Part shown: positions 47,701 to 61,060 of the stretch, in pieces
Layout of the letters: every line of letters begins with the position of its first letter
Position numbering within the stretch: position 1 is the first letter of the stretch
Assembly (NCBI GenBank): GCA_947846985.1
Contig: CANTUZ010000005.1
Span: forward strand, 13,583,861-13,647,860
Reading direction: 5' to 3'
Source of the DNA: Fratercula arctica
Lineage: Eukaryota > Chordata > Aves > Charadriiformes > Alcidae
DNA: 64,000 nt
The notes under the pieces: generated by a model
What the model was told of the DNA's origin: nothing
Seen by the model: the letters and a program-made list of their open reading frames with translations, nothing else
Database searches by the model: none
Position numbers and translations under genes: made by a program

Positions 47701-50700
47701 GTTTTGGCCGGGGGCTATGCAAAGGGTTGATGATTAATTATTTACCAGAAATACTAATTAATGCAATTCTGTTACTAGTTTGGATTATTCTGATCTTTAT
47801 ACCAGTTAAAACTTTTCCAGACACATTTAACCTTTTACATCTGCTAAAAAGTAAGAGCAAAAAACCAGCATAGCAGCATATTTTAAAGTTTCTAAAAAAT
47901 ACAAAGATTGTATTACCACTACGTGTTGTTTCTGCATAATCCGCAGGAGTATATTACTAATATACTGAGCATTATATTAATGAAATATAGGGAAAATCTA
48001 GTTTTGCAATAAATATTTTGATGAATACACATATTTCAGTTTGATATTGTAATTTCCAATTACTTTAAGCTAGATTTTAAAAATGTGCTCTATTCCATTT
48101 TTTTCTACCTAATATCATGTATTGTATGGATTGTGATACATTTTAACTACAAGAGTATTCTACCTCATTTTCTTCACTTCCCACTAGGAGAATTTGATAT
48201 TTTCTTAGGTCTGATTTAATGGAAGGTGGTGTTCCCTTTTGGGTAGTGAGGTTGGTTTTTTTCTCCTTTCCTCTCCTCTACTGATTTTTGGTTTTCTCAG
48301 AAGAGCTTTTGAGTATACTGAGAGTGAACCCTGGTTTGTAATTCTGTGTTATTGCTACGATTTTTGGTGACATTAACAGGTACATGAGTATGCTTGACTG
48401 AATAGTAAAAGCAAGACCCTAAATATAAAATTTATGTGTACAGTGTGTAAGATTTCTTATTTCTTTTGGGGGCAGACTGACTTTTGCAGGCAAAAAAAAT
48501 GCCTAAAGCCCAAATCCTCTCCTACCTGGCTTACAACGCCAGTTCAGTAAAAGCGTATATTTGCATTCTGCAAATTATTTAAGCATGTTTCCAAAGTTAT
48601 GGGATGACTTGAAAAATTTGATCCAATGAAGGACTGAGATGCCTAAGGATGCCTAATGATTTGAGAAGCAATCTACTTAGAGCTCTTGTTTTAACAAAGC
48701 AGCCTCTCACTTTCCCATCTTAAATTTTCTCAGCTATCTGGAATTGGATCTTTGTGTGCACCTAGAGCCCTGGTCCCTTGGCAGCACTGGACAGTTCGGA
48801 GCCAAACCAGTTTCCTGACAGAATGCAGTAAAAATCACATTTTTCTTTTAGTAACTGGCAGAGGTACAACCTTTCTGTGTGGCAGCCTAGTGGTCAGACG
48901 ACTTGCTGAAGATGCAAGGCTTGACACACGGTATAAACTCGCCTAGAGGCAAAGGCTTGTGCTGGGTGAGAGCACGGCATTGCTTTTTCTTCCCTTGACT
49001 GGAGTGATGACATTCAGGTTGGACGCCTTGTGAGAGGATCACTTTCTGGGATTCTGTAGAGCAGGCATTTGACAAGAATGATAAGGGCTAAAATATGTAC
49101 TGCAGAAGTGCACTTAATACATGTACACCTTCACTCTGCACAAAATATGGAACTTGAAACCACTTCAACATTTTTGCGACCAGTAAAGTAATGCATTCTG
49201 CTGTCCTATCTCAATAAAATATATAGCAATTGCACTCCATGATATTTTTCTAATACACAAGTTCCCTTTTGTTTATATTATCTGTGATTACTTGTGGGTT
49301 TATTACTGTCCTTGTAAGTTTATTCTGCCTTAGTTACCTTATGTTTAGATCTTCCATTTCTGTAGATCGGTCTCCTTTTTTAATTGATGGTTGTCTTCAA
49401 TATTTCTCTGACCTAAATCAAAAGCATTGTCTGTAGCTTGCTTCTGTATAGAAAAATCAAGAAACAAGGTAAGACCGTTGCTCCTTTTTGCCTTGTCAGT
49501 AGTTACATTGGTTTTGTTTTTACACTCTTAAGACATTTCTGCATGCAACAAGGCTTTTCTCTGGCTCTGTCAACTTTCCCCATGGTATCAGAAGTGTTTT
49601 TAGTATTTCCAGACATCTTGTTCTTCCATTTTCTGTGTATTATACCTAATTTGAATGTTCTTCTGTTTACCTCACAACATTTTAATTGTTGCAGTGGAAT
49701 GCTTGTTGGGTTCTGAACATCTGATGACAAATCAGGAGTTTAACAGTTCTGTTTCCTGCTCTCAGTTTACTAGTGTTACTTAAAATCCTTTTTTTTCCCC
49801 CCAGTGGGGTAACTGATTTTTAGTCCCCTGATATTTAAATCTAAAATACTCCAGACTAATGCTTTGAACAGCTCTTGAAGATGATCAGTTCAACCTGTCC
49901 TTCTCCTTGGTGTTTTTAGATTGGTGTATGCACCACTGAGATTAACAGAATAAAGGCACTCATCAGGCATGAAACTTTGTATGTTAGATGTATTCATGAA
50001 GAAAATACTTTATTGTGCTTTCCATAGGTAGTTGGGCATGTCTGCATTTTTTTCTTGAATCCTACTGAAGTTTGCTTCCTAAAAATTGAGCAGAAAAAGA
50101 AGTTGAAATGGAAACAAATGAAACAGAAACAACATCGTCTGTCCATTAGTAAACCTCCACTACTTTTACCCGCAGTTGGCACCAGGTGCTAGTGAATTAA
50201 ACCCAACAGGTGTTCAAATGAGCTAACACAGATCATTAACATAAATGCTCCTATTTTCTTAAAGACTGTCAGAAAATAAACTCCCTCTTCTCTTTTATGT
50301 GGTGTACAATTATCTGGCACTCTGTAAGGCTTAGATCTTTTAAAAAGGCCTCTTTTTGAAGGCTTCAGCCTCTGATTTTGTGGGTGCAATTTGCTGCACA
50401 CTACGTATTTAACTACATAATTGTTCATGCGAAAGAGGTAGTTAAAATGTGTGTCATCAGTTATGCCCACAGTTGTCATAATTGCGACTGTAAATCTGCA
50501 TCTGCAACAGATGAGGTTGTTTTGCAAAATCAAAACTTGCCTTTCTAATGGATATAAGTGTTTATGCTTTGATTATTTGGCACATATATGTACATAGCTA
50601 TTTCAAACAAAGGAAATACTTTCTAAATACCGGTCTTCATGTAGAAGAAAACAAATAGGGGTTTGAAATAAGAATTGCTAGTCTAATAAAATGGGGGAAA

Positions 50701-51639
50701 GAGCTCCAAAAAAATGTCTCGTCTTTGACCTTTCTTCTGTCGGACCCACTGTGTGACCTCAGAAAAAGCCATTATATTTTCTGTGTTGCAGTTGCATTTT
50801 ACCAGTCTGTATAGTGCAGATAAAAAGCTATCTAGTAACTATATATCATTAATTAATATTAGAAAAAAGTATCCCTGGTGTTTGTGAAGTGCTCTAAGAG
50901 CGTCAGAAGATTGGTAGTATTAATGCAAAATATTATCCCTTAAAAATAAGTAACAGGACAGCTCTGGTTTTCAGAGTTGGGTATGAACTTTGCATAGAGC
51001 ATGCACGTGCCTTTCTCTCCAAACTTTGATACGTAATTGTCAGCTTTACCCAATGGCCAAAGGAGTCAAATCGAAATTATTTCAGATCATTCCGTGTGAG
51101 CTGGGCGGACAGAAACCCAAGCAGTCCAAGAAAAATTGTTCCTTCTGGATCCCTACATTGTTACACTACCCGTTCCAGACTGGGCTAAGTGAAACGGGAG
51201 CGTGGTCAAGGCACCTTCATTGGCACCTTCATCAGTACAGAAATACTGGTGGATACAGAAACAGGGAGAAGCAGGGGCAGTGGAAAATCTCAGAGAACTT
51301 CTCTATATCTTTGGATTTTCTTGATGTCACTTTTGTAGAAAGAGCTAAAATTCCTTTGCAAATTTTTGGGATCCGTAGTTGAAGGAGTTCTGGGGAAAAT
51401 ATGACCTGCTTCCCTCCTGATTGTAATAAGGAGAATAGCAGTGGTGTTTGCAGGGTTGTGCTTGTAAAAGAGATGACCGTCATTTTGGGACACCTTTTTT
51501 TTTTTTTTTTTTAATCTGACTGTGGATTATAGCGCAGGGCTTAAAACAAACAGGGCCATTACTCTGGTGTTATGTTTTTAATAATAATTCCTGGATTTGT
51601 TGAAGTCAAACTTTAATAAAATTTACTGTTACATCTCAG
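44744..51639 (+). other. STK33 intron, ~6.9 kb
   Basis: Non-coding AT-rich DNA between subdomain XI and the C-terminal tail exon. It holds a MIR-like SINE trace at 50740-50930 and a long T run at 51497-51512. Open frames (for example 50990-51382) lack splice context and similarity. Confidence 0.6.
50740..50930 (+). mobile_element. MIR-like ancient SINE fragment
   Basis: The order 'actgtgtgacctcag', then 'cagataaaaagctatc', an AT-rich middle, and 'gtttgtgaagtgctctaagag' follows the layout of MIR-type core SINEs ('gtgtgaccttgggcaa...', 'gtgaagcgctttgag'). It is strongly diverged. Confidence 0.5.
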
Positions 51640-51879
51640 GTGAAACACATGTTGTCCAGAGACTATGTCTTGGCGTTAATGACGGAATCGAATAGTAATG
51701 CAGACATTGGTGAGAAATGCAGATTAGGAGAAGAATCAAATAGCCCTGCTACTACGTGTCAACAGGATGAACCCAGTGAAGCACAAGAAAGCCCTACCAG
51801 TAACAACAGTAACATAGAATTTGGTGCAGAAATTGCAACAGAGAATGGGGGCAACAAATCCTCCACACCAGCAAAACAT
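51640..51879 (+). CDS. STK33: STK33 exon, C-terminal tail
   Basis: The acceptor 'tacatctcag' ends at 51639 and the donor 'gtaggg' begins at 51880. The exon is 240 nt in phase 0, which joins to the upstream exon. It starts VKHMLSRDYVLALMTESNSN, where VLALMTES corresponds to VLEMMKEW of human STK33. The rest is an acidic, Ser/Asn/Glu-rich low-complexity tail containing EESNSPATTCQQDEPSEAQE. Human has a comparable Glu/Asn-rich stretch here. The 80 codons are free of stops even though the kinase core is damaged. Confidence 0.75.
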
Positions 51880-54800
51880 GTAGGGTTTACTTTGTTGTAA
51901 TATACAACAACGTAAATGATCAGTAGAACTGAGAGTGAATTAGGAAATGTTGAGTTCGACCTAGTGCAGAGAAAAAATTGCTGATGTCTGGTGAAACATT
52001 TTAATGCAGTGTAAAAATAGAAATAAACAGTAGGATATAAGGTGAACTCTCCAGCGCAGAGTTGTCATGTAAGTATTGTGCACTATAAGAAATTGTTTTG
52101 ACTTAGATATCAAGCCCATAACAGATAATGTCTCTGTTCATTCTCTTCAGGTGTAGGGTGTGTGTGTCTATATGGGGTTGGGGGGGGGGGAGGAGGAATG
52201 TGGCAGAAAAACGTGGAATCTTAAGATACTAATACCTGGGGGCATTGAAGAGGAAGCCAGCTTTTTGCACATACTCTAAATAATGTAAGTAGGGGAGGGA
52301 AAATAATTGTTCATAAACAACAAACGTATAAGCCCCCAACTAAAACTGAAATCTGAAGTTTAACATTTAGGATAGTCATTTGATTTCTTCAGATGACTGC
52401 CCAAGATACCGAATTTTCTTTCATAGAGCCTCTCTTGATGCTTGAGCTGAAGCAAGGAGAAACCATAATGCAAAAACTAAGGATTCTGCATTAGCTCTGA
52501 CCTCTAAGGCTCTCAGATTTATCAGTCACAAGGTAGCTCGCTGTGCTGCAGTCTGAGAGCATCGTTGTTACTTTGGATGGTTTCTGCTTTCAAAGAGGCT
52601 ACTTAGCAAAGAATGAGCTCTTGATATGGAGTAATAATGCATATTTATTGCAGCTGAATACTCTTGTATGAATTAAAAGTGAGGGGTCTATATGCAAAAA
52701 AGGATTTAAATAAACTTTATATGCCAAAATAAAAGTTCTAGAAATTCTGCTTCATGCCGCCCTAAGCAGAGATAGAGGAACTGTCATCCTTACTTCCAGG
52801 TTCCACAGGCATCCAAGACTTTGTCTGCTGAGCATGCCCAGAACTGTCTGGTCTTGGTCTTCAGCCTAGGCTCTTTTGAAGAGCTAGGTCAGGGAGTGTT
52901 TCCAGACTGTCATAGGATAGGATTTATAAAAAACATTGAAAACTACTCTTTCTCAGAAATGGGCCTGGAGGAGGTGGAGGTGGTGATGCTAGTGCTACTG
53001 CTCTTTTTTATGCCAGCCTAGGCATGGAGTACGAGCTGCAGGAGCCTTCAGTTTCCTCTTCTTTCTGAGCACACTGCCTGCCGTTCCTTCCTCAGGGAGA
53101 ACTTTTCTTTCATTCATATCATTGTAATTTCATATCTCCTTCCACATCATTCATCACTATCACTCAAAGAACCCTAGTGGTCCTTCCACAGAGAGAGGGC
53201 AAATGCTGCGTTTTGGATTCCACTGTATGGACCATGTATGCACAAATTACTTGTGGCAATGCCTGTGTTGGAATTTGCTTATATTTCCCTTCTTTTCCTC
53301 CATCTTTCCCACACAAGATAAAAGACAGGACTTGGCACAAATATTTTAAGTAGTGATAGGGAAAAAAACCCCCCACCCAACCTTTCCATACCCAAAATGC
53401 AGCACTGTTGTATGGAGACAATTGCTCCTGTTACGAAGTTGGCAGTTGATCACCGTGCCTAGCAGACTTACATAGGATGCCTCTCCAAGAGACCCATTTC
53501 CTCCCAGGTCAACTAAAGAGGAAGTCATAGCAAAATGGACAGAACTCTGGAATGTAAGAAATTACCTACTGGGTGAGATCACCTAGATCACTGCTCTCTC
53601 TGACAGTGGCAACAGGAATTACTATTTAGGGAGAATATACAAGCTGGGCTATTTCCTCCCATGCAGTACTAAGCCTGGATATTTCCTCCCATGTAGAACC
53701 CTGGCATCCAGAATTGTCCTTAGGGTTGTTAGAAGATACATCCCAACCTAATCCTTTTAGTATTCATTATGGACCTGTTGTCAATGAATCTATCTGTTTC
53801 CTTTTTGAATATGCTGATACCATCTGCCTCTGCAGCTACCCATGGCTGCAAGATCCATAAATGCACTATTTGCTGAGTAAGTATATTTTATTTTTTTCTG
53901 TTTTAAACTGATCTCCTATTCATTTTTTTTCTGCTTTTCTAAAGTCTGTTTCTCTGTGTTCTGCAAGGGAAAAGAAATAGGTAATAGCAAGGGTAAAACT
54001 GTGCATAGAACATTTCCAGGAGATTAGCTGTGTAAGAATTTTACTGATGACAAACATACAGATGTTGTCACTTATCTGGAGTGCTCTTTTCCCCCAAACA
54101 GAGCCATGTTCAAAATTAATTCATTGATGTTAGTTCTCTGGGGCCTTTTTAAGCCTCCAAAGTGTATCAGCTGATTGCTTCAGCCCCTTCAGTCTTGTTT
54201 CATGGGGTGGCAAGAAAATAAGTAGCTCACCTGTTTTAATGTTTCAATGCAACACTTGGAAAGAAGAATACAACCCTGAAGACTTACAGTGCTGTGAGTA
54301 CCTTATCAAGTGCCCTTGCTAACATGTTATTGAAGGTTTTTTTAAATTAAGAGATAAAGTAATGTGTAATTTAAGACTGGCTGTTTCATATTTCCCTAGT
54401 AAAATACTATTTTGCATTCAGATAGGAGACATAATGCAGAGGAACCAGTACTTCCCTTTGAGATGACCAGGGTGTAGACACTTGGGTTTCTACCTGTATA
54501 TTTAAGAGTGAGATTTTAAGCTTTAAAAATATCAAACCACTTCATCTGCTAGTACTGAGTATTATTTGTATTAGTAGGAGCATTTGGAGAGTGATGTTTT
54601 TGAAAGTTAAGAAATTGTTGTCATTGTACTGAAGCAATAGGGTTAGCTTTTCAGTAGATATAAATCGTCATTATCGTTATTACTAAAATCACTAATTCTT
54701 ATCAATTAAAAATCTGTACCATTTGCTAGCTCTGTCTTGTTTTCTGAAGAGATAAATCTTATAGTAAAAGTTGGAGTTTGTCCAGCGAAGACTATTGATC

Positions 54801-55310
54801 CTACCTTGACTGAATTTTATCCGTGAAACAGACCAGAGAAAGGGATACCAAAAAGCATAATTTTTATGAGAGATGAATGAAGACAAAATTCTTCATCTCT
54901 CATTTTTATAAGATGAAGATACCATTATAAATAGTTTTTTTAATATTGTGATGAGTTAATATCTGTGATTTTGATTCAGAAGCTTAGTGAAGATTAAAAT
55001 CAAGAAAGACTGGACTTAAAATTTAAAGGCAAGAAGCTTGTCTCTGTGTACTACAGGAGAGATTGAAATTATCTGTTATAATGCAGCTCTTATTTCTGTA
55101 TGATTTTATTTTTACATATTTTATTACATATAGTATATATAGGATATATAGTAGAGTTACACTAGGATAGTACTTTGTAATTGTTCTCTGTTTTACTACT
55201 TTGTTCATATCTGTATTCTTCCCACCTTTTTAGTGTGTTTATAACATTGTAGTCTTTATTTTATTTTTTTTATTATTTTTTTTAATTGTAGTTCCCTGCA
55301 GTTAGGTCAG
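51880..55310 (+). other. STK33 intron with old CR1 fragment
   Basis: Human STK33 has a further tail segment (SYQPWGNVPDANYTSDEEEE) between the tail exon and the last exon. I did not find an exon for it here. Such an exon would be needed to connect the phase-0 end at 51879 to the last exon, which is read in another phase. A G run lies at 52178-52190. Confidence 0.5.
53565..53970 (-). mobile_element. Ancient CR1 3'-end fragment
   Basis: The sequence order 'ctctctgacagtggcaacagg', 'tatggacctgttgtcaatgaatctatctg' and 'tttttgaatatgctgatacc' follows the old reptile-type CR1 3' UTR ('tcctgtctctgacagtggcca...', 'tggacctatcctccatgaatttatc'). It also has the later 'ttgttttaaacctg'-like segment near 53900. 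Indels are frequent. It is antisense in the STK33 intron. Confidence 0.7.
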
Positions 55311-55455
55311 TATCTCCAGTACTGAATTCAAAGTGGAATCAGGATTGCCAAGAAAACGAGAATTAGACAAGTCCTTGGTGCCTTCCACGCAGGAACTGGG
55401 AAATAAAAGCCTACTGCAGTCTGCTGTCTCACTCGGAATCAAAAAGAAATCATAG
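55311..55455 (+). CDS. STK33: STK33 terminal exon, C terminus and stop
   Basis: The frame reads ISSTEFKVESGLPRKRELDK, then SLVPSTQELGNKSLLQSAVS, LGIKKKS and a TAG at 55453-55455. Human STK33 ends in a similar Lys/Ser/Thr-rich tail with TPSQGTATKYPAKSGALSRTKKKL. The closing pattern [SA]xLSx-KKK and the length agree. An upstream in-frame TAG at 55303 restricts the acceptor to 'ggtcag' (55310) or 'tctccag' (55319). Either phase implies a missing exon after 51879 or a lost frame. Confidence 0.7.
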
Positions 55456-56135
55456 GACATCCATCAGCTCTGAACAACTTAAGAGTAAACAACTATTACT
55501 TGTGACAAAATGAGCAGACTATATAAAGATGGACAAATACATCCTGAAGTGTTTGTCTCTTTAGTCTCCGGAACCCTCTAATCAGAAAGCTTTAGCTTTC
55601 CTTTAGCACTGAAGAAAATCTAGCAGCAGTGTGAACTCCTAACCTGTAAGAAGACATCCACTGGTAGTATTTTTGTCAGAGTACAAATTATAGAATTGTC
55701 TAAAAATGTATGTAATTTATTTGTTCTATACTAATAGGCACCATGCCAGGTAGGCAGTTTGCTTTCACAAATCCGTTTTGCTGTGTTTTACTTGCATTTA
55801 CTTTCTTTAGTTTTGTCACAAACATTTAGGGGGAAAAAATGAGGTCAGAATCTGTAACAGGGATTCCTGATAACTGCATGCTTTACACTCTGAGAATATT
55901 CTAGGAAATTGCTTATAAATTTGCTTGAGGCATTATAGAACAAGTGCTTCAGTCTATGGAATTTGTTACTGCTATTTTAGGTTGCTGTCAGTTGCTTATT
56001 TTTAAGCAGGACTTATTTTAAGCTTGACAAATAGGAAATGTATTTTTAAGTACAATGGAATTGCTGTGGTTCTCACTACTGAAGTTCTGGTGTGCTGATT
56101 AAATTCTTTAAATAAAACAGGTGTTAGAGTAATGG
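55456..56135 (+). other. STK33: Probable STK33 3' UTR
   Basis: About 680 bp from the stop codon to just beyond an AATAAA. It is AT-rich with no coding signal. Its extent is inferred from the poly(A) signal only. Confidence 0.5.
56111..56116 (+). terminator. Poly(A) signal AATAAA
   Basis: A canonical hexamer followed by a GT-rich stretch (ggtgttagag) at 56120, the arrangement expected of a cleavage/polyadenylation site. Confidence 0.5.
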
Positions 56136-56704
56136 CCTTTACAAGTTAATTAATCTTCATTTTCAAAAGGATGAGCTACCATTAAGCTTAGGTTTACTGT
56201 GCATATGTGTAAATTGCAATGTGATTTACTGTTCCAAAGACAAAGCCATTCTCTAAGGACAGGTCTTACCAGTAGACTGGCATTGGGGTATATGATGTGG
56301 GCAAAATATACACGCTCCTGGTTGGTTGAAAACATTTCCTTAAATATATGTACCTTTGGTGTTATGGCTCATTCAAGCAATTCTGCTGAGAATATCACTC
56401 TGAGGAGACACCATCTACTTAAATATCTTCTGATCTCCACAATAATCTTGAAATTCCTCTTACAGTCATTACAGCCTTGATTTTATTTAGGTATGAAGTA
56501 TTTCTATTACAGGGCCAAAATCTTTCTCTGTATGTATGTGAAAACTTGGAGAGATCTTATTTACAGTAAACTAAGTCAGAGCATGTTGACATCATATAAT
56601 ATTAAAAGGGTAATATATCACTCTCATTCTCACTGAAGAACACAGCTGTCTGTATAATCAGGCACGTTTCTGGGAGTATTAATCTTCTAGTTTCCGTTTT
56701 TCAG

Positions 56705-56771
56705 ATGAGATCAAAGCCAAGCCTGTTGAGGAGCCGGGCACAAAAGGTGCATTCTACAAAATGCAGTGAGG
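56705..56771 (+). other. Possible small exon downstream of STK33
   Basis: A strong acceptor ('ttccgtttttcag', ending 56704) and a strong donor ('gtaaga' from 56772) bound 67 bp of low-AT sequence. One frame reads DEIKAKPVEEPGTKGAFYKM then Q and a stop at 56767. Another is open through the donor. I do not recognise either peptide. It may be an alternative STK33 3' exon, a non-coding RNA exon or chance. Confidence 0.3.
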
Positions 56772-59700
56772 GTAAGAAAATCACAGATTTCTATACTTTT
56801 CTGACAGAATTCAGTAAGAATTTCACTTTAAGCAGGAAGTTGTCCTTTCTTTCTCTTTTTGTTGTGCACTGACACAGTAGCGGTCTACTTCACATATTGA
56901 GCTCTAATAGTCACACTGTTTTCATTTGATGTGGCTCAAATCTTTTACAAAGTCCAGACTGCTTTCTGGTTCTCATGACACCAAAACGTTAGGTCGGATT
57001 GTGGCCTGAACAACTGTCTCCTCAGCTATTAACTGACACTGCTCATTCTTTTCATTTAGTGAGACAGTCAGTTGAAGGGCATGTCTGGACTCTCTATTAA
57101 AACAGTGGCTGCATCATTAGCCACCCTCGCGGCAGTCCTACCTCATCACCGTGGTTGCATAGTGGTAAACTTCTTTCCCTGACGGGGCACAGCATTGAGG
57201 GTGCTGGTATTTTGTTATCAGATGTGCTTTTTTGTAACACAGATAAAATTTTCAGAAGCCCAGCAGACATGCTGACATCTTCTACCAGCCCTGCTCTTTT
57301 GAACCATGGAAGCTTGAAAATGCACTACTTCACATCAAAGGGTTATGTCATTTTTACAGCACCAGCAGAACACAGTAAGTATAATTTACCTTTAGAGAGT
57401 GAGCTATTTACTTGTTGTGGGTGCCTTCTCCTACCCTGAGGCATTAAATCATTTTCCAGCTCTGTCTATCTTAAGATATTTTGGTTAGAGCACACCTTTT
57501 GTGGCTGGGTCCTCAACAGACTTGACTTTGATCTCACCTGTTCTGATTTAATTTTCCTTTCCTCTTTCCTCTGCACTCCTGGATTTATTTTGTATGTTGT
57601 TCTGTTTTGCCTAGGTACATTTATGCTTCCACAGCTCCTCATGCTTTTTGCCACAGACCAGATGTATGCCCTACGTTGGCATGTGTAAGTCTCACGTAAG
57701 TCAAATATTTTCCTGACGTATCAGTGTATTTTGATCTTGTACAGTGGAGGGTTGTGGAGCTGACATGAAAGAGGGCAGCAGTCTGTCAGATCCACGGCTT
57801 GTAACCTGCTTCCTGCCCAAAGCTGAGTTGTGTCAGGGAAAGAAGGGTGTGAGGAATTAGGATACAGGCTGAACGTATCTCCAATTTGATATCGCCAGAC
57901 TGTTTGTGGATGGGAGCATTTGGGAGATGCTAAGGGGTTGAGCTTGTGTTGGAACTGCAGAAGACCATCATCTTCCCGAAGGCTGGAGAAGAAACTTTCA
58001 TTATGACAGTGTCTCCTAGCGTTAAACCTCTTGTTAAACAAAACAATAAGCTCCATGCATTTTTCCTTTTTCTTCCTTATCCTCTTTTTTCTTTATGCCT
58101 TTTTTCACTCCTTTTCAATACCTACATTTTCGCGGTTGATTTTTTTCATTTGTCAAAAGATTTCTTTTCTTCTTCCTCAAATCTCTTTCTTGTTTCGCCT
58201 TTTGATGTAGCTTTTCTCTGTGTTTCCCTTTCAACCCTCAGAGCTTACTTTAGTTCCTTCGCTGTATTTGCTACATGGAGGAGTGCTATTGAAAAATTAA
58301 AAAGTAGATTGCATGGGAATTTCTTATTTCTCCTTTTCCTCTAGAGGCCCATTTCCCTCCTATTTCTATGAAGTTTATCATCCTCAAATGCTTCCTTCCT
58401 CTACTTCCAAAACATTTTACTCATTTTACTCATCTTTCCCTCTCTTGATCTGTCCTTCCACTTCATCCTCCCCTTCACTTACTGTTGCTTGATATTTAAC
58501 TTCCCAGGTAGGGGAAGAATTCGTGGTAGCATTGAGATTACCATGTTGTAGATAAATACTCTGATCTGTATCTTGGCTTTACTGACAAACACTAACACCA
58601 ACTGCATCTATACTGGCTTTTTGTTACATTTTTTTCTATTATGCGCTCAGTATCAGTAGCTAGGTTGGCAGTATTAACTGTTACAGCCACATTATAACCA
58701 CAGTCTGGTATAACCCATTACAGACAGGTCTGTATAACATTGTAATTTAAATAGCGGTTGCTGGCAGCCTATCTCTGCTTGTCCTCCTATTATTACAACC
58801 ACCAGTAGAGCTGTTCTACTGGGAAATTTCAAGTGTAGACAAAGCTTTAATCAACAGTAATCTGATCCTTTAAAAATGCAACACCAATTCATTTATTTCT
58901 CATTTCACATATGAAATTTTAATAGGTACAATCACCCTTAAGGATGTTTCAAATATTAACATTATGCACAATTACAAAACAGAATCTTTTTTCTGTATGA
59001 AACTATCAGCATCTTTGAACCAAGTAAGTAGCTTTCTGTGCAGACATCAGGTTTACTATCAATCAGAAACTTATTAACAGCTGTGTTAGTCCTAATTAAG
59101 TGCAGAGCGATGGCAGACTTTTTAATTAAGTCTTATTTTCCTAAGAGGAGACTGGTGGGGGTTTTTCCCTTCTCTTCCCCACCTCCATTCTTATTTACTG
59201 TGTAAAGCCTGCTTTGAAAATAACTGGGACACAGGATGGGGCCATTGACATGGGGCCAAGACATGAGGAAATATGTCATTTACAGAATGGCAGTCTGATT
59301 ATACTGGGCATATTTTATTCCTTTGACTTTGTAAAATAATTCCAAATTGTTTAGTTTTTCTGCAGTTTTTCATTTGGATTTCCATTTTAGCTCTCTTCTT
59401 GTCTGAAGTGTATTTCTTGTATTTTCAATGTCATCAGAAGTATTATTGAAATTAATTTTGGTGTATAAATTCGTATGAGCGAAAGTGGAGATGCATGATA
59501 TCATATGCACTGATAAAAGGTCCTTGTTGCCCGAGTAGACCTCTGGGTGTGTGCTAGAATGAATAAAGTACTTAGTTGTTAAGAAAAAGTATGGGCCTCG
59601 CAGGTAAGTTGAAATTTAAAAGTCTCTATGAGTGTTTGATTTTCTTAGTCCTGAGGAGTGCCAAGAGGCACGTGTGTACCCCTGAAGAAGGGAGAGAAGT

Positions 59701-61033
59701 ACTCTGAAAAATCTCTTAATCTGCACTTTCTACCTGGCACTACTTAAACTAGAGATCTTCTGTAACCACAAGCAATTGGATCGTTACTTTGCTCAGAGGA
59801 TAAGCAGTGCGTGCCATGTAAGAGGGCAGACTAATCTCTTACTGCTCTTGACAGAGTATTGTGAAACATTACTATTTTTATTTATCGTTAAAGGTATAAA
59901 AATGGCTTTAGCTGAGCTCTGTTCAGTTTATTTGAGAGTCACGATGATTTGAGGTAAATGCTCTGACAGTTTACACGAAGGACTCTAGTGAAATGCTGAC
60001 AGTTTACATGGGGTGAGGTCTGTCCCTTGCGGTTAAAGAGAGGGTGGTGTCAGACAGTCCTTTGTTTGGATCATCACATTGAGATGAATTTAAGGGTTCA
60101 CTTCAGAAACCAAACCCAGAGCTCGTGGGTTTGCTTTTGCACTTCTTAGACAACAGACTGGTTTCCTTTGAGGAACATGTTCAGCAGGAAGAACATAACA
60201 TGTTCCTGGAAAAAAGTGCTCCAAAAGTGCTTAAAGAAAAAAAAAAAAAAAAAAAGATGGGGGGAATCAAGGCAATGGCCAGCAAGTAGGAAAGGAGCAG
60301 TAGATCACTAGAGCCTAAAAGCCATAAAAACTCCTGGTATTGCCTAGCGAGCTGTAACACTGTGAGCTCTGGGGAGCAGGAACGGTCATTTTCTAAGGGT
60401 TTGCAGAGCACTTGTTGCAACCTGAGCTGGCTTGAGCCTAAGTCACTAATGTAACAATAATATAAGCACTGAGGTCAGTAAAATCATAGTAACAGTTGTG
60501 GTGGCTAGCGATGGCTTTAAAATGCTATGTCTCAATTATGGCACTAAATCCAATTCTAGATATGGCAGGTCTTCATTTGTGGGTATGCAGGTATGTACTA
60601 ATTGCTTGTAATACGTAGTATGATGAAAATTAAAAGTGTTTAACTCCTGCTTTGTGAAGCAAACATTTTTTTGCAGCTATACCTATTGTGTGGTTTCTGT
60701 GTTGTTTCCAACATGGGTTCTGTGTTTGTATATTTAGAAGTTTCTGTTTAGTAATCCATATGTGGTGCACTAGTTCATTACAGTCAGAGGGGTTAATGAA
60801 TTACTATTGTTTATATGTTGTCTCGATATTAAAGCTTAATCCACATTTGAGTCTAACCCCAGCTTTGTTTCCAGGGAGAGAGCAACTGAGATAATGCCCA
60901 GGCATATTTAAAAAAAGAATAGGTTTTTTTATAATGGTTATGGATCATTTCTATGCTTATGTTATCTGGAATAAAGGAGTGTCCAAGTTGATCACTTTCG
61001 TTCTCTCCCCTTAATAAAAAGCAGAATGAGCTC

Positions 61034-61060
61034 ATGAATATGAATTAAGTTCATATTCAT
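61034..61060. repeat. 11-bp perfect inverted repeat, 5-base loop
   Basis: atgaatatgaa at 61034-61044 is the exact reverse complement of 61050-61060, with loop ttaag. It is AT-rich and could be chance. Confidence 0.5.

Noticed and set aside
57946..58344. 132-codon open frame rich in Phe/Ser/Leu
   Set aside because: It arises from a pyrimidine-rich tract and has no domain.
60237..60255. Poly-A run as a processed pseudogene tail
   Set aside because: No gene-like sequence precedes it; the upstream open frames are short and unrelated to known proteins.
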